A DNA stretch of 5,751 nt, taken from Candidatus Poribacteria bacterium. GTDB taxonomy: Bacteria; Poribacteria; WGA-4E; B28-G17. Shown one piece after another: positions 1-5,751 of this stretch. The stretch is from the NCBI GenBank assembly GCA_003645735.1, contig QNBQ01000138.1, positions 1 through 5,751 on the forward strand, given 5' to 3'. The notes beneath the pieces are model-generated. The model saw only the letters and a program-made list of their open reading frames with translations. It made no database searches and was not told the origin of the DNA. A program made the translations under genes and the position numbers. Position 1 is the stretch's first letter; each line of letters opens with the position of its first letter.

Positions 1-1
1 G

Positions 2-814
2 TGCACCGGGAGGTGCATCTACTGCGCCGATCCGCTTGCAAAAGGGAGGGTCGTGCGGCTCAGGCCGCCTTCATCGGTGGCCGATGAGCTGGAAAGGCTT
101 ATCGATATGGGGATAGACCACCTCCACACCTGTGACAGCGAGTTCAACATCCCGTATGAGCACGCCGTGGAGGTATGTCGGGAGCTTGAGCGGAGGGGAT
201 TGGGCGGGAGGATCAGATGGTATGCTTATTGTTCGCCCAGGCCGTTCGATCGGGAGCTGGCGAGGGCGATGAGGAGGGCGGGGTGCGTCGGGATAAACTT
301 CGGCGTCGACAGCGGCGATGAGGGGATGCTCAAAAGGCTTAAGAGGGATTTCTCGCCCGAGGATCTGATCGAGGTGGCGAGGATATGCAGGGAAGAAAGG
401 ATCGCCGTCATGTTCGACCTGCTTCTGGGGGCGCCGGGGGAGACGGAGGGGAGCGTCAGGAGGACGGTGGAGCTTATGAGGAAGGCCGAGCCGGACAGGG
501 TCGGAGTGGCCGTTGGGGTCAGGATCTACCCGGGCACGGAGCTGGCCGGGATGCTCGGGGTGGAACAAGAAGGGGACGGGCCGACCTTCTTCCTGGAGCC
601 CTCGATAGCGGATCGGATATTCGACCTCCTGGACGAGCTTATAGGGGGAGATGAGAGGTTTTTCTTCTTCGACCCCTCCAGGCCCGACAGGAATTACAAC
701 TACAACGCCAACGAGCTCCTGGCGGAGGCGATCCGCCGCGGATACAGAGGCGCCTATTGGGACATACTGAGGAGGATCGCCTCCGATCCCGCCTTCAAGC
801 GTCAAGTGGCCTGA
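2..814 (+). CDS. Radical SAM domain protein, 5'-truncated by the window edge
   Basis: The open frame runs from the first bases to TGA at 812-814 and gives 270 residues. It opens with CTGRCIYC, so Cys1, Cys5 and Cys8 form the CX3CX2C motif that binds the [4Fe-4S] cluster and SAM in radical SAM enzymes. Later landmarks fit the partial TIM barrel: HLHTCDSEFN (about 40-49), GVDSG (101-105) and DLLLGAPGET (139-148). The GTG at 53 is not the true start, because it would remove the cluster cysteines. Members with this layout often carry an N-terminal cobalamin-binding domain, which would lie upstream of the window and cannot be seen. The last 80 or so residues, with FFFFDPSRPDRNYNYNAN, form a C-terminal extension I cannot assign to a substrate. 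The next gene starts 284 bases downstream, so they are probably not one tight operon. The superfamily call is secure; the reaction is unknown. Confidence 0.9.
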   Translation, partial: CTGRCIYCADPLAKGRVVRLRPPSSVADELERLIDMGIDHLHTCDSEFNIPYEHAVEVCRELERRGLGGRIRWYAYCSPRPFDRELARAMRRAGCVGINFGVDSGDEGMLKRLKRDFSPEDLIEVARICREERIAVMFDLLLGAPGETEGSVRRTVELMRKAEPDRVGVAVGVRIYPGTELAGMLGVEQEGDGPTFFLEPSIADRIFDLLDELIGGDERFFFFDPSRPDRNYNYNANELLAEAIRRGYRGAYWDILRRIASDPAFKRQVA

Positions 815-941
815 TATTTCTCACTACGCCCAATCCTTTCACATTTACGGAAGATGACTCGGGTTACATTTTTGTCAAGGGCGGGGGTTCCGATCGGGAA
901 TTGGAGGGGGCGAAACCTTCGATGAACACCGGATCCGTGAG

Positions 942-995
942 GGGTGCACGATTTCGTGCACTTATCCCCCCTGAACTGCCCCAAATCGTGCACCC
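942..995. repeat. Inverted-repeat element with alternative arms, 5' of the TonB receptor gene
   Basis: The sequence gggtgcacgattt (942-954) is the exact reverse complement of aaatcgtgcaccc (983-995), giving a 13-bp inverted repeat around a 28-base spacer. The left arm also overlaps a second perfect palindrome, GTGCACGA-TT-TCGTGCAC (944-961). The same left arm can therefore pair with either of two right arms, and the two hairpins exclude each other. The element lies between the radical SAM gene and the receptor gene, 104 bases before the receptor start. No T-run follows, so it is not a standard intrinsic terminator. It could be an operator, a leader-RNA switch, or a copy of a dispersed REP/MITE-like repeat. 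The symmetry is seen directly; the role is open. Confidence 0.65.
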
Positions 996-1087
996 TCGAT
1001 CGAACAGCGCCCTTCCTCAGCTTCCCGCGGCTGGGCATACCTTTTGCTAGCCCAAATTGGACGACTCCTATCAAAAAAGTCGGACAT

Positions 1088-1092
1088 GGAGG
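1088..1092 (+). promoter_or_regulatory. Shine-Dalgarno site fixing the TonB receptor start
   Basis: GGAGG lies six bases before ATG 1099. It selects ATG 1099 over the in-frame TTG at 1057, which has no comparable site and would put 14 mostly polar and charged residues ahead of the signal peptide. Confidence 0.75.
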
Positions 1093-1098
1093 TGTTCG

Positions 1099-3267
1099 AT
1101 GAGGTCAGCCTCATGCGTGGTTTTGATCTTGGCCTTCGTGACGCCCGCCCTCGTCTCCTCCAAGCCGATCGCATTGGAGGAGGTCGTCATAACGGCCACT
1201 AGAAGCGAAAGGGATTTGTTTTGGACGCCGGCTTCCGTATCGGTGGTGACGGAGGAGGAGCTTTCCAGGTTCAACTTCGCCACGACCACCCCCGAGCTTT
1301 TGAGGGAGGAAGCGGGGATATTCGCCCAGGTGACCACCCCCGGCCAGGGCTCCCCCTTCATAAGGAACCTGACGGGGTATCACACGCTCATACTGGTCGA
1401 CACGGTCAGGCTCAACAACTCCACCTTCCGCTCGGGGCCGAACCAGTATCTGGCGACGATCCCGCTTCACAGCGTCTCCAGGATAGAGGTGTTGCGCGGC
1501 TCCGGCTCATCCCTTTACGGGACGTTCGCGATGGGGGGAGTCATAAACGTCATAACGAAGGAGCCGGCCTTCTCCGAGGAGGGCCTCAAAGCCAGGCCTT
1601 TCCTCTCCCTCAAGCTCGCCTCGGCCAACAGGGAGAGGGCGGTGGGGGGAGGCTTCGAGGTCAACGCCGAGAGGTTCGCCCTGCTGGTGGAGGGCGCCTT
1701 CAGGCAGGTGGGGGACGTCCGCCCGGGGAAGGGCGTGGACGTGCTGGTGCCCACCCCAAAGGACAGTCCCTACAGGGGAGCGGTCAAGACGATCATAAAC
1801 TCCAACCCCAATCCCCCTCCCGAAACGCTGCCCGAAGGCGCCTGGACGGTGGACGTCGAGGCGCCGACGAACTGGAAGGGATACACAGCCGACGCCAAGC
1901 TGAGGGTCAAGCTCGGTGAGGGCGTCCTGAAGCTGGGATATCAGGCCTCAAGACAGCCCGACGTCCCCAGATACGACAAGGTCTCCACGAGGGTCTACGA
2001 GGAGTATTTCTTCTCGCCCCAAAACAGGGATCTGATCTACGCCAACTACAGACAGGGGGGAGCATCGATAACGCTCTCATATCACCGACAGGAGGAGGGC
2101 CGCAAATCGCGCAAGTGGAAGAAGACGAAGCGGACGATAAAACACGACACAGTCCACACCCTTGGGATCTCGGCCCAGCTCACGAGATCGCTTTCCGATC
2201 ACAAGCTGACCGTCGGGACGGAGTTTTACTACGACGCGCTGGACAGCTGGAGGGAGGACAGGGATGTAACGACCGGCGAGGTTCTCAAAAGGACGAAGTG
2301 GGGCAGGTTCCCGGACGGGTCGACCTTCTGGGATTTCAACCTGTTCGGACAGGCCGAGCTGAAGCTGACCGATCGGGCGCAAGCCGTCTTGGGGGCGAGG
2401 TTCACCAGATATGAGACCAGATCGGATCTATCCTCCAGGGACCCGGCCTTCGGGGTTTTCGAGAGCGGGGGCAACGCTTTAACCGGCAACGCCGGGCTGA
2501 TCTTCAACCTGATCGAGGGCGTCAACCTCTACGCCAACGTCTACCAGGGGTTCAGGGCGCCGACGCTCAACGACACGACCGCCGTAGAAGTGACGAACGA
2601 GGGGATAGACGCGCCCAGCCCGCATCTGAAGCCCGAAAAGAGCATATCGATGGAGTGCGGGGCTAAGTTCAGATCGGAGAGGTTCTCCGGATCGGTGGCC
2701 TTCTACCACATGAAGGTGTTCGATCTGGTGACCAGGGTGCCGGTGGAGGAGTTCTTCGCCGGTCAGGAGATCCCGAAGCTCTACAGGGATATCCAGGCCG
2801 AGCATCCCGAGATAAACATCTTCGTCCACGCCAACATCAAGGAGGCCGTCATAAGGGGCGTTGAGGCGGAGGGCAGGCTGAGGATCTCCGAGAAGCTGAC
2901 GCTTTACGGCAATCTGAGCTTCACGAGGGGAAAGGACGTGGAGACGGGCGATCCGATCCGAAGGGAGCAGCCGTTGAGGGGGACGGTCAGGCTGCTCTGG
3001 GAGCCGGCTGAAAGGGCGTGGGTCGAGTTCTTCATCAGGGGCGCCGCCAAGCAGGATAGGCTGTCGCCCGGGGATAAGCGCGACCCGCGGATACAGATGT
3101 ATGGCACGCCGGGGTGGTATACGCTCAACCTGAGGGCCGGAACGGGGCTGCCCTACGGGATGAGGCTGAGCTTCGCCGTCGAGAACATCCTCAACAGGCG
3201 ATACAGAGAGCACGGGATGGGCGTGGACGGGCTTGGGAGGAATTTCATCGTGGAGCTGAGACGTTGA
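1099..3267 (+). CDS. TonB-dependent outer-membrane receptor
   Basis: This encodes a 722-residue protein, typical in length for TonB-dependent receptors, which import scarce ligands such as siderophores, heme or cobalamin across the outer membrane using TonB-ExbBD energy. Residues 1-21 are a hydrophobic signal peptide. EEVVITATR (27-35) is a TonB-box-like segment. The plug domain follows at about 44-156, with VSVVTEEEL, the RNLTGYHTLILVD stretch, RIEVLRG (128-134) and GGVINVITK (146-154). The rest is the beta barrel, with FRAP at 485-488, SPHLKPEKS at 507-515 and a late NILNRRYREHG segment. FRAP occurs in heme receptors, but the partner NPNL box is not clear, so the ligand is unassigned. The protein ends in VELRR and lacks the usual terminal aromatic residue of barrel proteins. 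I find no cobalamin riboswitch or clear Fur box upstream. The family is certain; the substrate is not. Confidence 0.93.
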   Translation: MRSASCVVLILAFVTPALVSSKPIALEEVVITATRSERDLFWTPASVSVVTEEELSRFNFATTTPELLREEAGIFAQVTTPGQGSPFIRNLTGYHTLILVDTVRLNNSTFRSGPNQYLATIPLHSVSRIEVLRGSGSSLYGTFAMGGVINVITKEPAFSEEGLKARPFLSLKLASANRERAVGGGFEVNAERFALLVEGAFRQVGDVRPGKGVDVLVPTPKDSPYRGAVKTIINSNPNPPPETLPEGAWTVDVEAPTNWKGYTADAKLRVKLGEGVLKLGYQASRQPDVPRYDKVSTRVYEEYFFSPQNRDLIYANYRQGGASITLSYHRQEEGRKSRKWKKTKRTIKHDTVHTLGISAQLTRSLSDHKLTVGTEFYYDALDSWREDRDVTTGEVLKRTKWGRFPDGSTFWDFNLFGQAELKLTDRAQAVLGARFTRYETRSDLSSRDPAFGVFESGGNALTGNAGLIFNLIEGVNLYANVYQGFRAPTLNDTTAVEVTNEGIDAPSPHLKPEKSISMECGAKFRSERFSGSVAFYHMKVFDLVTRVPVEEFFAGQEIPKLYRDIQAEHPEINIFVHANIKEAVIRGVEAEGRLRISEKLTLYGNLSFTRGKDVETGDPIRREQPLRGTVRLLWEPAERAWVEFFIRGAAKQDRLSPGDKRDPRIQMYGTPGWYTLNLRAGTGLPYGMRLSFAVENILNRRYREHGMGVDGLGRNFIVELRR

Positions 3268-3274
3268 TTCCTCG

Positions 3275-3769
3275 TTGCGTTTCCTCCTTGAGGGGATCGC
3301 CCTGTGGGGAGGGGAGAGGGGGAATCCCCGCAGGGCCTGTTTCCTGGCGATTGGGCGAAGGTCGATCAGGACGAAAACGAGGCTTTACGGCAATCTAAAC
3401 CAAAGCTTGGAGGAAAGCACATCGACTTCGCCCCCCTGTTCGGGGCAACAGGGCTACTTCGGGAACATGCCTTCAAGCCTCATCTTCGACAGCGATCTGC
3501 CGCTTTTTGTGGGCGGGCTGCCGGCGGGGGCAGAGGCCTTCATTCACCTCGGCATGAAGAACCTCGACGGGGTCATGAGCGAGGTCAGCACCTTCGACGG
3601 CCTGATCGACGAGCTGAGGATATCGAACGTGGAGAATCCGGAGAGGAAGATGCCGATCAAGAAGCGACTTCGGCCCGATGAGCACACTGTGGCCCTATGG
3701 CATTTCGATGAGGGGCCGAGGGAGCTGAGATGCATCGGGCCACGGCCATACCCTAATCGCCGGGGGTAA
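3275..3769 (+). pseudogene. Remnant of a LamG/concanavalin-like domain protein
   Basis: One frame here is open for 164 codons from a TTG at 3275, but only its second half looks like protein. From about 3452 it reads GYFGNMPSSLIFDSDLPLF, then FDGLIDELRISNV and later DEHTVALWHFDEG. GLIDE(L/V)RIS is the closing strand signature of LamG-like jelly-roll domains, and ALWHFDEG is the usual opening of the next such domain. So the end of one domain is followed by the first strand of another, and the frame stops about 17 residues later. The first 55 residues, with GGERGNPRR and a Ser/Thr-rich stretch, show no domain character. There is no Shine-Dalgarno site at 3275 and only a weak one before ATG 3467. 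LamG proteins are usually secreted or surface carbohydrate-binding proteins. I read this as a decayed fragment, although a short expressed protein cannot be excluded. Confidence 0.55.
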
Positions 3770-3845
3770 GCTCCCGGTTAAGCCCTCACCTCTGGCCCGC
3801 AGCCTCGTTTAACTGGGAGGAGTGCGATTCGGCCGGGATTCCCCG

Positions 3846-3874
3846 TTGTTGTTCATGTGAAGATATGTTAAAAT
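3846..3874 (+). promoter_or_regulatory. Candidate sigma-70-type extended -10 promoter for the TauE/SafE gene
   Basis: TTGTTG (3846-3851) and TAAAAT (3869-3874) are separated by 17 bases, the best spacing. The -10 matches TATAAT at five of six positions and is preceded by TGT (3866-3868), giving an extended -10. The -35 matches only at TTG. This AT-rich patch stands out in GC-rich sequence. Transcription would begin near 3881, leaving a leader of about 36 bases before ATG 3917. Confidence 0.45.
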
Positions 3875-3916
3875 ATTCCTGCCGAGGTTCCGCTCAATTT
3901 TCGCGGAGGATGAGGG

Positions 3917-4804
3917 ATGAAAAGCTATGTTCCTGTGATCGTGCTCCTCGGGGTCATAGCCGGGATAGGGATATGGGCCATCTCGGCGAACGTAGAAGCG
4001 GGGAAGGGGGTTCCCCCCTTGACAGGAGTGAACGCGTTTCTGCTCGCCCTCATCGGCCTTTTAGCCGGCCTGTTAGGCGGGCTCATAGGCACCGGGGGAT
4101 GCAGCGTCATGTTGCCGGCGATTCACTTCTGGATGGGCTATCCGGCCCCTATAGCCATAGGCACCACGCTTTTCGCCGTCATCTTCACCGCCATATCGGG
4201 CGGATACGGCCATCTGGTGAGGAGAAACCTGGATAGGAAGGCCACGCTCTGGCTCGGCTCTGCCGGGATTCTGGGCGTGCTCATTGGCTCCTGGCTCTTC
4301 ACAAAGCTCACGGCTCATGCCAAACTATTAGGGCTGATCCTCGGAATCGCTTTCCTCTGGCCAGCGGTCAGGATGATATGGGAGGGTGTGAGAGGCACGG
4401 GGGGCCGAGAAGGGGGCTCCGGTATACCCGGGCCTGCATGGGGATTTGCGACGTTCGGCCTCCTCATAGGCGTCTTGACGGGGGTGGTCGGGCTTGGAGG
4501 CGGTTACGCGCTGGTTCCGGGGTTGATCTACCTCTTCAAAGCGCCCGTTTATATCACCATGGGCACATCGTTGGCCACGATGATCCCCTTGGCCGTTGTA
4601 GGAGGAGGCATCAAGTTAGCTCAAGGGTTCGTAGCTTTAAGCGCGGGGTTGATATTGGCCGCCGGCACTGTGATAGGAGCTCAGATAGGAGCAGCGGTGA
4701 TCAAGCGTTTCAAACCGACCACTTTGAAGCTGATCTTCGGCCTTTACTTCCTATACGTCTCCGCTAAATTCATCACGGGTTACTTCGGGGTGAGGATCTG
4801 GTGA
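3917..4804 (+). CDS. TauE/SafE-family membrane permease (sulfite/organosulfur anion exporter type)
   Basis: This is a 295-residue, very hydrophobic inner-membrane protein of the TauE/SafE (formerly DUF81) family. Characterised members move sulfite, sulfoacetate or related anions, mostly outward; many members have no known substrate. The family's two inverted repeats are visible. The first has GLLAGLLGGLIGTGG (47-61), then PIAIGTTLFAV (78-88). The second has GVLTGVVGLGGGYALVPGL (185-203), then ITMGTSLATMIPLA (213-226). The halves are joined by a Gly-rich loop near 157-171. About eight or nine membrane segments can be drawn, including a first one at 4-23 ahead of repeat 1. The start is ATG 3917, with GGAGGA at 3905-3910 six bases upstream. 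It has its own candidate promoter and no co-directional partner downstream. No sulfur-metabolism gene is visible nearby, so the substrate is not supported by context. Confidence 0.9.
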   Translation: MKSYVPVIVLLGVIAGIGIWAISANVEAGKGVPPLTGVNAFLLALIGLLAGLLGGLIGTGGCSVMLPAIHFWMGYPAPIAIGTTLFAVIFTAISGGYGHLVRRNLDRKATLWLGSAGILGVLIGSWLFTKLTAHAKLLGLILGIAFLWPAVRMIWEGVRGTGGREGGSGIPGPAWGFATFGLLIGVLTGVVGLGGGYALVPGLIYLFKAPVYITMGTSLATMIPLAVVGGGIKLAQGFVALSAGLILAAGTVIGAQIGAAVIKRFKPTTLKLIFGLYFLYVSAKFITGYFGVRIW

Positions 4805-4821
4805 GACGGATGAGGGGAGGG

Positions 4822-4848
4822 TTCAGCCGAGGATCTCGCACAGCTGAA
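4822..4848. terminator. Hairpin between convergent genes, possible bidirectional terminator
   Basis: TTCAGC-CGAG (4822-4831) pairs with CTCG (4835-4838) and GCTGAA (4843-4848) around a GAT loop, with a CACA bulge on the right side. That gives ten base pairs. It sits 17 bases after the TauE/SafE stop and 34 bases beyond the end of the folate gene, where a shared terminator would be expected. No T-run follows on either strand, so intrinsic termination is weakly supported. Confidence 0.3.
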
Positions 4849-4882
4849 ACTGCTGAAGCTCACCAGCGGGGAAACGCCTGGG

Positions 4883-5611
4883 CTAGGAACCGATGAGAGA
4901 GGTTCTGAGCCGCCTCAGGATAGGGATCGATTCAAGTTTGCCCTCCTCAAGGAGATCCCACAGGATGCCCTTCGGCTTCGAATAAGCCCGCTCCGTCCGG
5001 ATGATCCCCTCGGGGGTGATGATGTAATCGACCGGCACGTCGTGGGGGAGCATAGGGATCTCGTCATCGACTATCTGGATCGGGTGGACAGTTGTGATCA
5101 CGGGCGTCGATTCATCCACTAAGCCGAGCTGACGGGCCAGGGCGAACTCCAGATCGGAATACCCTCCCCCCTTCCCCACTCTGGCCCCTTTGAGGTTAAC
5201 GGCGACCGATCCCAACAGGACCAGGTCTATCCTCGGCATCTCCTCCGGGTGAACCTGCCTGCCCAGGGCGAAAGCCCCTTTGATCGTCCCAGCGAACCTC
5301 TCCCTGCCCCTCACCATCTTCGGATCGATCATCACGAAGCATCTCTCCTCCCTCAGCCTCGGCACTGCCATGAAGACGATCTTGCCCTGCCTGAGCGCCA
5401 GCCTTCTGGCGTGGGATTGGGGCGAGTCAGGGTTGGCCTTTATCCTTTTGGCCGCCCTCCACTCCTCCAGCTCGTTCAAGTTTTCCGCCGCCTTGTGGGC
5501 GCCGACGAAATTCGGTATCCGTCCGAAGGCGCCCGGGAAAAGCGCCACCCCCTCCCTCTCCATCGCCTCCCATATCCTCTCCCGTATCCTCCGTTTGATC
5601 GTCTCGCCCAT
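4883..5611 (-). CDS. 5-formyltetrahydrofolate cyclo-ligase family protein, COG0212/MTHFSD-like type
   Basis: This encodes a 242-residue cytosolic protein. Canonical members convert 5-formyltetrahydrofolate plus ATP to 5,10-methenyltetrahydrofolate. The family ATP-site loop appears as VGKGGGYSDLE (145-155). The C-terminal part carries VITTVHPIQIVDDEIP (171-186), HDVPVDYIITPEGII (190-204) and a KPKGILWDLL tail (212-221). The N-terminal half, with RIPNFVGAHKAAENL (31-45), KANPDSPQ (58-65) and VPRLREE (83-89), resembles the archaeal-type and MTHFSD-type branch more than short bacterial MTHFS, which runs to roughly 180-200 residues. Catalytic activity is therefore inferred, not certain. The start is ATG at 5611, with GAGGGG at 5622-5617 five bases upstream. 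It lies 18 bases downstream of another minus-strand gene, which suggests an operon, and faces the TauE/SafE gene. Confidence 0.85.
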   Translation of the reverse strand: MGETIKRRIRERIWEAMEREGVALFPGAFGRIPNFVGAHKAAENLNELEEWRAAKRIKANPDSPQSHARRLALRQGKIVFMAVPRLREERCFVMIDPKMVRGRERFAGTIKGAFALGRQVHPEEMPRIDLVLLGSVAVNLKGARVGKGGGYSDLEFALARQLGLVDESTPVITTVHPIQIVDDEIPMLPHDVPVDYIITPEGIIRTERAYSKPKGILWDLLEEGKLESIPILRRLRTSLIGS

Positions 5612-5629
5612 GGCTGCCCCTCGGCGGTT

Positions 5630-5751
5630 CTACCCCAACACCCGCCCGTCCAGGATCACGTAAACCCCCTTCTCCTCTGCCAGCTCCCGGGCTTCGGGGG
5701 CGATCCCCCTGCCGGCGACCGCGGGCCGCGCGTTCAGGCCGGGCTCCCTCA
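5630..5751 (-). CDS. C-terminal end of an unidentified protein, cut by the window edge
   Basis: On the minus strand one frame is open from the window edge to TAG at 5632-5630. It gives 39 residues that include GRGIAPEARELAEEKGVYVI and end in LDGRVLG. The composition is protein-like, with an amphipathic helix followed by a hydrophobic strand, and codon use matches its neighbour. The stop lies 18 bases before the folate gene start, whose Shine-Dalgarno site falls in the gap, so the two are probably co-transcribed. The ending is loosely reminiscent of the last helix and strand of PD-(D/E)XK-like domains, but 39 residues are too few to name a family. Confidence 0.6.
   Translation of the reverse strand, partial: REPGLNARPAVAGRGIAPEARELAEEKGVYVILDGRVLG

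Noticed and set aside
71..805. Long minus-strand open frame opposite the radical SAM gene
   Set aside because: It is a shadow of a GC-rich coding frame. Its composition is rich in Pro, Arg and His with no domain pattern, while the plus strand has the radical SAM motifs.
1044..1071. Possible promoter TTGCTA-16-TCCTAT before the receptor gene
   Set aside because: The -10 matches the consensus at only three positions, so it is too weak to list without transcript data.
757..1074. Short open frames on both strands across the 815-1098 gap
   Set aside because: They overlap the radical SAM gene end or the inverted repeat, lack ribosome sites and show no protein-like pattern. I treat the gap as non-coding, though a recurrent repeat could give such frames in several genomes.
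815..1098. Possible cobalamin riboswitch or Fur box before the receptor gene
   Set aside because: I looked for the B12-box core and for an AT-rich Fur palindrome, as expected for vitamin or iron receptors, and found neither.
1057..1098. Upstream TTG start for the TonB receptor
   Set aside because: It has no ribosome site, and it would place mostly polar and charged residues before a normal signal peptide that begins at ATG 1099 behind GGAGG.
2479..3213. 244-codon minus-strand open frame opposite the receptor barrel
   Set aside because: It is antisense to well-supported receptor sequence, shows no recognisable motif, and its composition is typical of a shadow frame.
3306..3335. G-run cluster just after the receptor stop, as a G-quadruplex or GGGG-AAT-CCCC terminator
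   Set aside because: Only three G-runs are close together; the fourth follows a ten-base loop containing CCCC that would favour a hairpin. That stem is four base pairs and has no T-run.
5280..5663. 127-codon plus-strand open frame across the folate gene
   Set aside because: It lies antisense to a gene with clear family motifs and has no Shine-Dalgarno support. Its Ser/Leu-rich product mirrors the complementary codons.

Overview
This is a GC-rich bacterial window with strong use of AGG for arginine and frequent ATA for isoleucine. The TonB-dependent receptor implies a Gram-negative (diderm) cell. The codon style, the radical SAM protein, the LamG-type remnant and a COG0212-type folate protein would fit an uncultivated lineage such as Candidatus Poribacteria or a relative. 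That is a tentative impression with no marker gene behind it.

Layout, left to right. (1) Bases 2-814 (+) are the C-terminal 270 residues of a radical SAM enzyme. The window cuts it exactly at its CX3CX2C cluster motif, so the real start lies outside. (2) Bases 815-1098 are non-coding. They hold a compact inverted-repeat element (942-995) with one arm that can pair with either of two partners. (3) Bases 1099-3267 (+) encode a complete TonB-dependent outer-membrane receptor with signal peptide, TonB box, plug and barrel. A strong Shine-Dalgarno sequence places its start at ATG 1099. (4) Bases 3268-3916 hold no intact gene I can support. Within them, about 3440-3769 is a recognisable remnant of a LamG/concanavalin-like protein. 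A good extended -10 promoter lies near 3846-3874. (5) Bases 3917-4804 (+) encode a TauE/SafE-family membrane permease. (6) A short convergent gap (4805-4882) carries a hairpin. (7) Bases 4883-5611 (-) encode a 5-formyltetrahydrofolate cyclo-ligase-family protein of the COG0212/MTHFSD-like type. (8) Bases 5630-5751 (-) are the last 39 codons of an unidentified gene 18 bases upstream of it, probably in the same operon.

The genes do not form an obvious joint pathway. The three plus-strand genes are separated by long gaps and look independently transcribed; the two minus-strand genes look like one operon. I see no tRNA, rRNA, CRISPR array, transposase or recognisable riboswitch. The least explained parts are the inverted-repeat element upstream of the receptor and the decayed LamG segment. 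I do not see a clearly new multi-gene system.
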